Shown piece after piece: positions 34,408-45,185 of a stretch of 58,889 nt of DNA; positions within the stretch are counted from its first letter, which is position 1, and every line of letters starts with the position of its first letter. The translations under genes were made by a program, and so were the position numbers. Source of the stretch: Parachlorella kessleri (Eukaryota > Chlorophyta > Trebouxiophyceae > Chlorellales > Chlorellaceae); contig BBXU01002252.1 of the NCBI GenBank assembly GCA_001598975.1, positions 1 through 58,889 of the forward strand, given 5' to 3'. A model generated the notes under the pieces. It saw only the letters and a list, made by a program, of their open reading frames with translations, was not told where the DNA came from and ran no database searches.

Positions 34408-36007
34408 TGGACCGCTTTTCCACACTAGCTAGCTTGAGCGAACCTTCGCTGTCACAACCCACAGAAACAGGTACAGCAGGACTCTAAGCTTCACGTGCGC
34501 AGGTTTTGATCTGACGAGCGTGGGCATGGGCTTGGGTTAAGTGCTGCCAGCATATGCAGCAGCGGCGCGCCCAGAGGGCGCAACAGTGATCTTGGGAGCT
34601 AAGCAGGAGCGCCAGATTTGGTTAAGTGTCGCTAAATGCACGTAAGATAATGGCTATGTAACTACCCCCAGTCAATGATGTCAGGGATGCCAAAACTTTT
34701 GCATGCAAATGGGAAACCAACTATAACGCTGGGATGAAACCAAGCTGATACTTGCCTGGCTCTTCCTGGTCTGTGCGGTCATACCCCACCGGTCGTCGGG
34801 GCACTTGGGGTGAGCATCATAGCAGAGATATAAACAACTCGCCACTGGTTTACGCTCGTGGGAAGAAGTTCCCTGTGTTTTGCGCGGCACCACTTCATTC
34901 TTTCCACAAACACTGATTATCGCCTGGGCTACACGACCCACTGGCTGCACAGGGCGCTCCTCATAGACAAGCCAGGGCCAGGGCCGCAGCAGGACGGCGG
35001 GCAAGTGAGAGCACGTAGGCAGAGTGGATAGCTGCTGGTGAAAGTATGGACTGGTCTGAAGGCCAACGTGAACCCTTCAATAGCACATGAGCTGTTCTCC
35101 CCTGGGTGGCGCCACCAGGGGACCGCCACGGCGACAACTGGAGATAGGTTTGATCCTGGCCATTCAACACGGAATCTGGAACTGTATGGGCACAGCCTGA
35201 ACTCTTAGTAAAAGTGCAACACCAAGGTGGCCTGGATCTCTGCTCAAGCGCTGTTTACTGCTGCCACTCGGTCCACTCAGGTTGCAGCCACACGTGCGTC
35301 AGGCGTGAAGTGCACACCTGCCATCATGCTTGTCCATGTTTCCAGGCAAAGCCCTTCTGTGATGAGTGTGCGAGCACCAGTGCCAGAGTTAGCTGCATGA
35401 CTGGCCAGCCTTACATGCACCAAGGCCCAAGAGCGGCATGCAACAAGCAACTTAAGGTCAGACCTCTGCAAACATAACAAGGCGTGATCCGGACACCTTC
35501 CCTGAGACTAGCATAGCACAGACATTGGCTTGCAGGTAAGCTGGATGAATGAAGCCTGTATTGAACTCCATGGAAGACCATGATAGACCAGGGATATTAA
35601 TAATCGTGCCCTTGGCACGCATCAAAGATGGTGGCTTGCAAACTTGCCGAAGTCCCTCCAAGCGAGGGGGCAGACGGTTTTAGCTGCGACATTATCTCGC
35701 ACTTCATCAAGGCCTGCATTTGGTAAGCCAAAGTTGTAATATCATGCTTAAAAGGTCACACCATCCATCTCAGTAATACAGAGCGCACATAGCACCCATC
35801 TATATGAAGTTAGTTTGTCCTTACTTGGCACCCCCTGCTGATTCATGCCATGCGTACCAAAGAGTGCCATAGATGCACAGGCATGAACCATTATGCTGCA
35901 TACCCGCTTGACGCCTGAATGCATTTGCTGCCACGGTGAAGGTGGGTCGCATAAGCTAAGCTCGAATACTAGTGTCCCTGGTAAGTGCATGATGCAAGCC
36001 TGCTTAC
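34408..36007. other. Region upstream of Clp-N/ankyrin copy 2 and downstream of F-box/LRR gene 1
   Basis: No coding exon is supported. It carries the duplicated 5' flank (GGTCGTCGGGGCAC at about 34791), the small insertion at 34591-34678, and at about 35390-35460 a CTTACATGCACCAA block that recurs behind F-box/LRR gene 3 at about 46985-47010 and includes a minus-strand TGTAA. Confidence 0.5.
34591..34678. mobile_element. Short inserted element, second copy of the 4463-4548 family
   Basis: Shares GCAGGAGCGCCAGATTTGGT and the following ~70 bases with the element at 4463. The paralogous unit has an empty site at about 28147-28152 (GGGTGATGTCAGGG), while here GTGAT precedes and ATGATGTCAGGG follows the element, so the target duplication is short. 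Confidence 0.65.
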
Positions 36008-37207
36008 CTAGGCATGCTTTCCAAGGTCCAGCTTCGTCAGGTTGGTAAGGCAAGTGGTGGCGATCGAGGGATGCAGCTGCATCAGGCGGCACCCCCTCAG
36101 GCCCAGAAAAGTCAGGGCCTCAAACCCATAGAGATTTGGCTCCAGCTCCGCAGAGGGTCGTCCCTGGAATGGGTTGTAGCTGAGGTCGAGGTGTGAGAGG
36201 GATGGGAGGGTGGAGAGGTACCGTGGCAGGGCCGTCGATTGGCAGCAAGCCAGGTTCAGGCTGGTTAGGTTGGTGAGGTGCTGCAGGCACTGTAAGGCGT
36301 GCCCAGCATCTCGGAACACATTGCCACGGATATCCAGGGATTGGAGTGAAGCCAGGGACGATAGCTCTCTGGGCACCATTTGCAGGCTGCAGCTGGCAAG
36401 GCTGAGCAGGGTGAGGCATGACAGGTGGCTAAGCCGCTTAAGGCTCCAGTGGCCTCTGCCCCCAGGGCCCCCGAGACCGTCATTGCCGTCTAGATGGAGC
36501 TCCACCAGTGCTGACAAGCCTGTGAGCTGCCAGGGCACGGTCCGCAGGCTGCAGCTGCCAAGACGCAGTCGGGTGAGTCCTTTCAGGAGGTCAAAGCTGG
36601 CAAAGGGAGCCCTGAGCGGCCCAGGCCAGCTAAAGGTGGCCCGAAGGACCTCCAGGTCTGCAAGTGCTGGTAGCTTGCCTATCAGTGACTGTGCAAAGCC
36701 GGCTGACAAGCTGCAGTCAATAAGAGCCAGTCGACGAGCATTTGGCAGCAGCGGAAGCTGGGTTAATGTTCCCATCAATTTCGCCTTGCTGAGCGTCAGC
36801 TCCGTAAGCCAGCTGCAAGACAGAAGGTTCAGCGGGAGGAAGGCCGTGGGCTGCGTTACAGCTACATGTAGCTTCCCGAGTGCCCTTTGCTTGCTAAAAA
36901 GTACTGTCAGGATAGTAGTGGTGGTGGGCCCGCCATCCAGCCTCACGTACAGGTCGCCCCAGATGAGGGGGTGGTCCTGCATCTGCTGCCACAGCTCCTT
37001 GCAGCACCGCAGCAGCGCCCAAAGGTCTGCCCGCGACAGGTGCTGGCAAATGTTTTCCAGGAGCGGAAGCGGCAGGGTAGGAAGCAGGGAGGGCTGTGAG
37101 GGGGCCTTCGAGGCAAGCTGCAGCAGCACAAGTGGGGTGCGCAGCACTGCCAAGGCCAGCCTGCTAATACTGGCCCCGCTGCTGGACCCCTCTACTGCTG
37201 ACTGCAT
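36008..37207 (-). CDS. F-box/leucine-rich-repeat protein, module 1
   Basis: 399 residues from the ATG at 37207. An F-box-like motif lies near residues 40-85 (LPLPLLENICQHLSRADLWA, then LLRCCKELWQQM and WGDLYVRL), followed by at least seven leucine-rich repeats (e.g. LTRLRLGSCSLRTVP, LTLLSLASCSLQMVP, LTSLNLACCQSTALP, SLSHLDLSYNPFQG). F-box/LRR proteins usually deliver substrates to SCF ubiquitin ligases; no target can be inferred. A TTGCAG acceptor 5' of the ATG suggests an untranslated leader exon. The stop is TAG placed directly before a GTAAGC donor-like sequence, where the paralogue at 47510 reads CAG. The gene is divergent from the ankyrin gene at 38973. Confidence 0.85.
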   Translation of the reverse strand: MQSAVEGSSSGASISRLALAVLRTPLVLLQLASKAPSQPSLLPTLPLPLLENICQHLSRADLWALLRCCKELWQQMQDHPLIWGDLYVRLDGGPTTTTILTVLFSKQRALGKLHVAVTQPTAFLPLNLLSCSWLTELTLSKAKLMGTLTQLPLLPNARRLALIDCSLSAGFAQSLIGKLPALADLEVLRATFSWPGPLRAPFASFDLLKGLTRLRLGSCSLRTVPWQLTGLSALVELHLDGNDGLGGPGGRGHWSLKRLSHLSCLTLLSLASCSLQMVPRELSSLASLQSLDIRGNVFRDAGHALQCLQHLTNLTSLNLACCQSTALPRYLSTLPSLSHLDLSYNPFQGRPSAELEPNLYGFEALTFLGLRGCRLMQLHPSIATTCLTNLTKLDLGKHA

Positions 37208-38972
37208 TGGGTCGTTGCTGCCCCTCGCAGGCAGTCTGACTTGTACCTGCAATGTAGTCGGACTATGTTGTGCCAGTCAGGCAATGGTTGCAAGTACAAC
37301 TGCAGCAGAAAGCTTGACAGCCTGGGAGGGTTGCAGAGGCTTCAGCAACCCTCCCAGTTAAGCAGAGGCCACAACTGAGCAGTGACCCAAACTCAGCAAC
37401 AGTGCGCTGCTCAGCGCTGCCAAGATCGTTGGTGTCCCCTAAGACTGCAATACACGTGGCGGGTAGTGCAGAGATGTTCGTGTTACCCTGTAGCTCTCAG
37501 TAACCGCAAAGTTTGCAACCTTACTGGAAGCATCAGGTGAATCACAACATCGCTACCTACCTCCTAAGGTTTGGGCACTGAGCTAGCTAGGCAGCAGAGC
37601 TACAGTACCCACGTGCGCATGTGCAGGCTCCCTGCAAGCACGTGGCGTTGGCGTTCAGTAAGCAAATTTGCTGCTGTTAAATTCACACCCTGCACGTAGC
37701 ACGCACCTCCCTGGCTGCTCACGTTCTAAGTGTGCTGCTGCTGCCAGCATTCCCTTAGTGTTGCCTACTCGTCTCCTGTGTGTCTTCACTTCCTTGCGCT
37801 CGCATGCCAACCTTGGTCCACAGATAGCAGTAAGTTTGATCAAGGGTCCTGGAGCCTCAAAATCCTATCCCACGTAAAACCCAGGTTGGTCTGGATATTG
37901 CACAGCTCTTCTCTAGACTGAGGGGGGTTGCAGCTCTTCTCTAGGCACAGGTGTTTACGTGGCGCGCCCGCCTTGGAAATGACGCAAAGGTTGGCACAGT
38001 TGTATGTTGGACGGCTCGACTCATGGCTCGACTCCTCGATTTCCGATCGGAGGCAGGTGTTTCAGTCTCTCCTCAGTGTTGCCGGCCAAAGCTTCTTGCT
38101 CCTGCCCATGTCATTCACCAACCCTTGACCTCCCTTCTTGTGAAACAGCCTGCTCAGGGAGCCGTCGTCCCCGCCGGGTTATTCTGGAGCCTGGCATCAG
38201 GTCTTGAGATTCTGCGGTCGTTACGTACCTGCGAGGAACAAGCAAGTGCTGTACTGTACTTGTCCCAAGTGGGACTTCAACGCCCTTGGTAATACGGCTT
38301 TCTTCACCCAGACCTGCAGGCTTGTGCACATCTGCAGGGCTTTGTAGTAGAGGTTACATGAGAGAAAGTTTGAAGCCCTCAGGCAAGCGCATGTGCGCTG
38401 TGGCAGCTCCTTCCATCTGTGCAGCTCACTTGCTGTGTGTCAGCCGTTGGTGCCGTGCCTTGGCCTTGAGCAAAAATGTGGAGTGTGCACCACAGTCTGC
38501 CTCTGCTTCTAAATTGGAGGCCTTGCTCACCAGGTGGACTTGCTTTTCAAAGTCGTGGGCCAGCATGAATGTGTACAAGTATTTCTCAGTCGGCCGAGGT
38601 TGCATCGTCTGCAGTACCTTTGCGCTCTGCCGTCGGCTGCCTCTGTGTGATCTTCAAGCTAAAACCATACACTAAGAACTGAAGGTAAGTCATTAGCAGG
38701 CCGTCATGCCGTACTTGGACATTGAAGCTGTTAAGCTACCAAAACCTGCCATAGCTACTTTGACGGCAGCCTGATCGAGGTCACAGGCTTGCAATCAGAG
38801 CCCAGTCCGGAAAACCTGACAGTGATGTGTTTATATGTGCCAGCCCGTTGTATTGTAAAGCTGGCAACCTGTGAGGAGAGGCATGCGCTATACTTCTGCC
38901 TTTTCAGTCGATCTCCTCTAGCTATCCTGCAGGGGCGATCGCAAGCCTTACTCTCAACCGAGCGTTACAGGC
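37208..38972. promoter_or_regulatory. Divergent promoter between F-box/LRR gene 1 and ankyrin gene 1
   Basis: About 1.8 kb without coding exons that aligns in blocks with 48773-50403 (module 3) and partly with 45186-45905 (module 2). It holds the conserved 16-mer at 37957-37972. Short open frames here are not conserved as protein between modules. Confidence 0.6.
37957..37972 (+). promoter_or_regulatory. Conserved promoter motif ACGTGGCGCGCCCGCC, module 1
   Basis: Identical 16-mer in all three F-box/LRR-ankyrin modules, preceded by a CTAGGC block in each. It starts with an ACGTGGC (G-box/ABRE-like) core overlapping the palindrome GGCGCGCC. The binding factor is unknown. Confidence 0.65.
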
Positions 38973-41900
38973 ATGGAATATGACAGGTCTTACGCCTATT
39001 ACTGGCCCCACGGAGGCTACTTCCACATCTGGTTCACGCAAGCCCTGTGCGAAGCTGCTGCAAAGGGTGATGCTGCACGTATAAGGGCCTTATTTGCGGA
39101 GTACGAGCCTGAGGGCCCAATGCAGAAGGAGTGGCGGCTCCCACTTGTACTCGCCTGCAGGAGCGGGTGCAGGGCTGCTGTCCAGGTGTGCCCAGGCTGC
39201 TTTGCCGTCCTGCCTGCGCATGGGAATAAGCTGCACCATTGCAGGATGATTAGACTCAGTGTGCCCTGGCTAGAGTGACTGACACTCGACGATGTTACAC
39301 ATGCGAGCATGTTGAGGGGCTGTTTGGGCGCCACCCTTCAACTGGCTGTGCGGCTGAGGCATGTTCCCCCTTGGCTTGCAGGCCCTCCTGGAATGTGGCA
39401 TAAGAGTTGACAGTATCAACTTTGACCGCCGCACGGCACTTCTCATTGCTGCTAGGGAGGGCCTCTTGGATGGCATAAGTAGCTTGTTAGCAGCTGGTGC
39501 TGACATCAACGCCCGCGATTGCAAGGGCCACAGCGCTCTCCGCCTAGCAGCCTTCGGCGGCCACCATCAGGTTGTCGAGGCCCTTCTAGCAGCTGGCTGT
39601 AACATTAACAGCCATTGCAATGCTAAGGGTGCGACTGCCCTGCACATAGCGGCCAGCAAGGGAGACACTGCCATCATGGAAGCCCTGGTGGCAGCTGGTG
39701 CAGACTGTGGTGCAGTGGACATAGAAGGGCGGTCGCCGCTTGCCTGGGCGGCTCGCTACGAGAACACCAAGGCAGTGCAGAGGTTGCTGGAGCTGGGAGC
39801 GCCTGTGGACGCCTCAGCGCTTACCGCCGCTGCCGTAACCGCCAACACTCGGCCCTTGAAGGAGCTGCTGACTGCAACTGGGGCAGACGCACCCAACCTT
39901 CCAGGTGTTGATGCAGCTTTGCGTGCCGCCGCCAGCCGTGGCCAACTCTTCAGCGTCAAGGCGCTCCTGTCAGCTGGACTGCCAGCAGATGCACAGGATA
40001 GCCAGGGAAGAACCGCTCTGCTATGCGCCGCTGACAGCAAGCCGTACGCCTCTCTGGAGTGCGTAAAAGTCTTACTGGCTGCTGGTGCGAGCGTGGATAA
40101 GAGGGACGGGCAGGGGCGCACAGCGCTCATGTGTGTCTCAAAGAGCCGCGCAGCACGCACCGCGGAAATCATCCAGATTCTGCTGGCCGCTGGCGCCAGT
40201 GTAGACGCACGAGACAAGCAGGGGCAAACAGCGATTATGTACGCGGCGCAGGGTGACTCGGCTGATGCTATTAGGGCCTTGGCAGCGGCAGGGGCCAGCA
40301 TCAATGCCAGGGACAACCGGGGCAGGACCGCCCTCCATGGCTTTGCCAGGCATGGGCAGCGAGTGGCAGCCTTCAAAGCCCTACTGGGGGCTGGAGCAGA
40401 CACAAGTGCAACTGACACCGAGGGTGTCACAGTGCTGTTGGCAGCGATCAAAGCTGCCAATGCAGAAGCCGCCAGTTTGATCATCGGGGTGGGAGCTGAC
40501 GGGAACGCAGCCGACAGGTGTGGGAACACACCGGCGTTCCTTGCTGCAGTCAAGGGGATGCGCAGCGTTGAACAGGAGCTGCGAGCCCTGGGAGCGCAGG
40601 GGGCTCCCTCGGGGGCACTGCGGCGCTTCTTCCGTGCCGCCGACAGGGGGGATGGAATGGTCGTGGCTAGGATGGCGAACCTTGATCCCCCAGCGGGGGT
40701 GGACATCAATGCAGTCGGAGGAGCAGGTGCACACTGCACCCACCTCCTAGCCGCACATATCTCTGAGAGGCGGCACTCCGCCCGGGAGTTGGAGGCCATC
40801 ACCGTGAGCAGCTTGCTGGCTGCTGGGGCAGACCTGGTGGCGGCTTCAAGGACAAACCCAACACCCCTGGATCTGATGCTGTTTGAGCACGACTTAGACT
40901 GGCTGCAGTGGAACGGGAACGCCTCCGCCATCGTGAAGCTCATAAGGTGAGTTGGCTTGCTGCTCCTGCTGGCTTCGTGCCCTTGGTTAAAGGCTTGTGC
41001 ATGCTGCAAGCACACGTAGCACGTAGCCATACCAAACAAGCATGGCATTCTGGCTACTGCATGGATGTGCTGCAACTCTCAGGGAATTATTCGACAACAT
41101 GGCACAGCTGGGCTAGTGGTACAGCTGCTACTAGTCAGCTGTCCAGCATGGGTATGAGCGCACCATGAGCGCTAGTAGCTTGGTCCTACTAACCCCCTGC
41201 ATCCATTCTTTGCTGCCTGCAGGGAGCTGGCTGCTGCTGGGTGCCCTGTGGACACCCGCCTGCCCGCCAGGTGCGGCAACCCTGGCCTGCGACCCTCCAC
41301 CCTGGAGACCTGGCTAGCCAGGCTGTCAGAGCACGGCTGGCCTGCAAAACCAGCTGACATGAGGAGGGCGCTGCAAGTCAGCAGGGCCTTGCTGAGCAGC
41401 GCTGCAGCCCAGGGCAGCCAGGGCAGGCCAGAGCTGCTTGCTGCTGCTGAGGCGGTGGGCAGTCCAGAGCTGGTGGCAGCAGTTAAGGGGGAACTGCCAG
41501 TGGTGGCAGTTCCCACCAAGGGTACTAATACTAGTGCCAAGCCTGGGGATCAGCCCATGGCCGGCAGAAAAAGGTGAGGAAAGCAGCTGGTAACCAAGCG
41601 CTTCCATCTAAGCAGTCTTCCGGTGTTGCACCTTTTCAATACAGTGTGCACATGAATCCTCCATGACAAGCATAATAAGCATAGGTGGCTGCATCCAGCC
41701 CCGTGAAGGCCTAGATGCACAGTACGTATGCGCTTTGCCTTGCTAGCCCTTTCTCCCTCACATGAGGGCTATCATGTAACCCTGGTCCTGTCTCTGCTTG
41801 TAGGAGGCCTGCCAAGAGGAGCAGCAGGAAGCCCAATTCTGCGGCCTGTACCAGCCACCACCTGGTCGCCAGGCCCCCACCTGCCAGCAGTGCTACCCGG

Positions 41901-42017
41901 CGCACCTCACAGCTGGCGAGGGGCAGGTTAACATGGGCCAGTGCACGCCCGCGTGCTCGTGCTACCTTGCCCTTTACAAACCGGTTGGCCGGGGTGGGCT
42001 TTGCGGGCCAGTTTTGA
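38973..42017 (+). CDS. Ankyrin-repeat protein, module 1 (intact)
   Basis: Four exons, 38973-39185, 39382-40946, 41223-41573 and 41804-42017, with consistent phases, encode 780 residues. An N-terminal helical segment (QALCEAAAKGDAARIRALFA) already resembles an ankyrin helix pair. Exon 2 carries about a dozen ankyrin repeats with TALxxAAxxG and LLxAGAxxxAxD signatures (e.g. GRTALLCAADSK, LLAAGASVDKRDGQGRTALM, GATALHIAASKGD). The C-terminal part has a conserved non-ankyrin region (PSTLETWLARLSEHGWP) and ends with an Arg/Ser/Pro-rich basic tail (PAKRSSRKP). No signal peptide or membrane segment is seen. Probably a protein-interaction scaffold; partner unknown. Its promoter is shared with the F-box/LRR gene on the other strand. 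Confidence 0.9.
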
Positions 42018-42062
42018 GTTTCTTCCTTACACTTCATCTGCAGGGTAGTAGGATCTGATCGC

Positions 42063-42067
42063 TGTAA
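42063..42067 (+). terminator. TGTAA poly(A) signal of ankyrin gene 1
   Basis: Chlorophyte-type signal 46 bases after the stop codon. Confidence 0.5.
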
Positions 42068-42570
42068 GACTAACAATGCATTTCACTTAGTGACAACACC
42101 TCTGGGCTAGTGGTATTGCACCACTGTCATGCACCAGGCTCCCTTGCTTTCTGCTTGCTTTCTTGGGAAGTCCAGTCGATGGGCCCGCCACCAACATAGT
42201 AACCAATCCTAACAAAGCTCAAACTGCCGCATGTGATACAGTCAGGGCGCTCAGGCCGCCCGACCCATATGGAAAATGGCTGCAGAGGAAGCAACAAGGT
42301 GGCCCTGGGCCTCTGTTTCAGAGATGCAGCAAGGGCGAGTCTTAAGGCAAGGCGCCGGCTTCGTCAAGGCAGGCCACTGCGCCGCCAAGATTGATGGGAT
42401 AGGGCCTTCCCCTTGGTGATTGTGCCAGACGTGTAGGGGATCACACTTGAAACCTTGCAAGCTGAAGGCCATCCTAAAACATACCAACAGGCACCACCCC
42501 ATGTGTGTTGTTAAGTCCCACACCTAGTCCGCCAGCAATAATGCTTTCGCTTGCCACCACCATCCCGTCA

Positions 42571-42914
42571 AAAAAAAATAAAAAAAGGGAAATATTACTC
42601 CGTGGCTACTTGGGGCCTAGCCCCGTGGGGCTTCCCCAAGGAGGACAACCAGTGGTTGACGTGCCTGCGGCGTGGGTTATCGACACCACGGCTGCGTACC
42701 CCTGCCAGAGGGCAAGGGACAGCTATCATGGCGACGGGAAGCAGGCGGGCCGACCCGTCTGCTGCCATTACATCGGGGGTCCCTCCCCCAGCAAGCTGGG
42801 TACCACTTTCCCCATCCCGGGAAGGCCGAAAAATCAGCAACCTCCCGGGTTCGAACCCGGGACCCATGGCACGACAAGGGTGTCCCTTATCGTGGTGGTA
42901 TCCCATGGCGGGGT
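42571..42914. mobile_element. 344-bp inserted element with 12-bp target-site duplication
   Basis: Flanked by the exact direct repeat ACCATCCCGTCA at 42559-42570 and 42915-42926. Its left end is A-rich (TTTTTTTT-like on the minus strand). Near its right end is the palindrome CCCGGGTTCGAACCCGGG at about 42843-42860, which contains a perfect Pol III B-box (GGTTCGAACCC), and a 9-bp hairpin around CCCTTATCG. It codes for nothing. A tRNA-related SINE read on the minus strand and ending in a T-run is the favoured reading; a MITE is possible. Confidence 0.7.
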
Positions 42915-43092
42915 ACCATCCCGTCATTTAGCCCACCAACCAGCCTGTGCCACATGGCCCACATGTCCGTGCTCTAAACCCTGCCCCCGACACCCATCCC
43001 CTTCAAGTTGGGCTAGCTAACCGCAGCCTGCACCACCAACTCATCACGACGCTGGTAGACAACTTTTGGATAGGGACCTTTAGGCCACATGT

Positions 43093-43240
43093 AGGGTATA
43101 GTCTAACAGCATACCGCCACCTGATCATGCTGCTGTGACTCCGCCAAGTGCGGCCGACACAAAGCCACGATATACTATGCCCACAAGCCACAAAATCCAA
43201 GTACCACTTCTTAATGCACCCACCCTGTCGGGGAAACCAA
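43093..43240 (-). repeat. Dispersed repeat, inverted relative to 53203-53355
   Basis: The reverse complement (GTTGGTTTCCCC ... GGTGGCGGTATGCTGT) aligns along its length with 53203-53355. The terminal 16-mer also appears alone at 15389-15404 inside a CUL4 intron. Confidence 0.65.
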
Positions 43241-43938
43241 CAAATAGCACAAACAAATGTCTATCCTACCAGGCTTCTCCATGTGTCCCTCACAGCACAA
43301 GCACTTAGCCAGTTGAAACCAAACCGTGAGCCGCCCCTCAGCGTCCATTCTGTCCTGATGCTGCCATCTGGCACTACCCAAGTCTAGCTGCTTCACATGC
43401 TCCTTATAACCCTGGTGCAGCAAAGGTTTGGCAAGCGCCCCCGCCCCACCATCCCGTCTGGCGGTGTGGCCCACAAGATACACTAAGCTAAACGCCACTC
43501 AGGCATAATGTTTCCATAGCACACCATCATTCTATATTCCAAGACCTTGGCACGCAAACTCATGCAAATGACACGCAATCAGGGCAAACATTAGAGCCGT
43601 GCATAACACTTTGCAAGTATCAGTTCCTCCAATCTAATGAAACTGTGATGACTGTCGTATACAGAGAAGGGTGCACCGTCCTTGTCGTGAATGCCGGTAC
43701 ATGATGTACCCTGCATCCATCCATACAAGCCAGCATATCCTCAGACTGCATCTCTAGCTGACTGATATCACTCCTACCTAGCAAAAGCCCGCCATAAATG
43801 CACAGGCATGAACCAAGATGCTGCAAACGCACTCTACGCCCGAATGCAGTTGAACTACCTGCCACTAGGAAGGTGGGTCGCATAAGCTCTAGCTCGTTCA
43901 ACCTGACCTTGGCAACTGCCTGTTGCAAGCCTGCTTAC

Positions 43939-45185
43939 CTATGAAGGCTCTCCAAGGTCCAGCTTCGTCAGATTAATAAGATAAGTGGTGGCAATCGAGG
44001 GATGCAGCTGCATCAGGCGGCACCCCCTCAGCCCCAGGTAAGTCAGGGCCTCAAACCCATAGAGATTTGGCTCCAGCTCCCCAGAGGGTCCTCCCTGGAA
44101 TGGGTTGCCACTGAGGTTGAGGTGTGAGAGGGAGGGGAGGGTGGAAAGGTATCGTGGCAGGGCCGCCGATTGGCAGCAAGCCAGGTTCAGGCTGGTTAGG
44201 TTGGTGAGGTGCTGCAGGCACTGTAAGGCGTGCCCAGCATCACGGAACACATTGCCGCTGATATCCAGGGAATGGAGTGAAGCCAGGGCTGACAACTCCC
44301 TGGGAGTTTTTCCAGGCTGCAGCTGGCAAGGCTGAGCAGGGTGAGGCATGACAGGTGGCTTAGCTCCCCAAGGCCAAAGGTTGCCCGTCGGCCACTGCCC
44401 CCAAGGGCCCCATTGCCGTCTAGGTGGAGCTCCCTCAGTGCTCGCAAGCGTGAGAGCTGCCAGGGCACAGTCTGCAGGCCGCAGCTGCCAAGACGCAGCC
44501 AGGTGAGGCCTTTCAGCCTGAGCAGGTCACGGCTGTCAAAGGCTTCACTGAGCGGCTCCAACCGCTCACAGGTGGCCCGCAGGACCTCCAGGTTTGCAAG
44601 TGCTGGGAGCTTCCATTCAAGGATATATGCAAAGGCACCTGCTGGCAAGCTGCACTCAATCAGAGCCAGTCGCCGAACATTTGGCAGCTGCGGAAGCTGG
44701 GTTAACGTTCCCATCAATTTAGCCTTGCTGAGCGTCAGCTCCGTAAGCCGGCTGCACGACAGGCTGTACAGCGGGGGGAAGGCCGTGGTCTGCGTCACAG
44801 CTATATACAGCTTTTCAGGTGGCCTTTGCTTGCCAAAGACTGCTGTCAGGACAGTAGATGTGGTGGGCCCGCCATCCAGCTTCACATATAGGTCGCTCCA
44901 GGTGAGGGGGTTGTCCCGCAATTGCTGCCACAGCTCCTTACAGCAGCGCAGCAGCGCCCACAGGTCTGCCCCCGACAGGTGCTGGCAGATGTTTTCCAGG
45001 AGCGCAAGTGGCAGGGTAGGAAGCAGGGAGGCCTTGAAGGGGTGCGTCAAGGGCAGGAGCATAACTAGGGTGCGCATCACTGCCAATTCCAGCCTGTCAC
45101 TACTGGTCGCACTGCTGGATCTCTCTGCTGCTGACTGCGTTGGGTCCTTGCTGCTCCTTGAGAGCGGCCAAAGTGACACCTGCAC
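43939..45185 (-). pseudogene. F-box/LRR pseudogene, module 2
   Basis: Homologous along its length to the F-box/LRR genes at 36008 and 47510 (F-box LALLENICQHLSGADLWALL; the same series of leucine-rich repeats). It differs in two ways. The initiator ATG of the other copies is ACG here (about 45141-45139, PTQSAAE in place of PMQSAVE). One base is missing in the GGAAAAACTCCC run near 44306-44312, which ends the upstream frame at 44196, whereas the 3' part stays open to a TAG at 43939. An alternative start in an upstream exon cannot be excluded, but both changes together suggest loss of function. Confidence 0.75.

Larger units (their letters stand above)
28890..34880 (-). repeat. Tandem duplication unit 2 of the Clp-N/ankyrin gene
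   Basis: Second copy of the 22330-28340 unit. It differs by extra insertions (about 31440-31555 and 34591-34678) and by frame-breaking indels within the gene. Confidence 0.85.
42018..43938. other. Region between ankyrin gene 1 and F-box/LRR pseudogene 2
   Basis: No gene. It contains TGTAA at 42063-42067 as the probable poly(A) signal of ankyrin gene 1, a 3' flank at 42100-42330 repeated at 45958-46420, an inserted element at 42571-42914, and a dispersed repeat at about 43093-43240 that recurs inverted at 53203-53355. Confidence 0.6.

Noticed and set aside
42838..42866. tRNA gene suggested by GGGTTCGAACCCGGG
   Set aside because: The palindrome leaves a six-base rather than seven-base loop when fully paired, and no matching D-arm, anticodon arm and acceptor stem can be drawn at tRNA spacing on either strand; kept only as a B-box within the inserted element.
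42595..42927. Open frames on both strands inside the inserted element
   Set aside because: The frames overlap on several strands because the region is GC-rich and palindromic; there is no protein-family resemblance, and the target duplication shows it is a short non-coding element.
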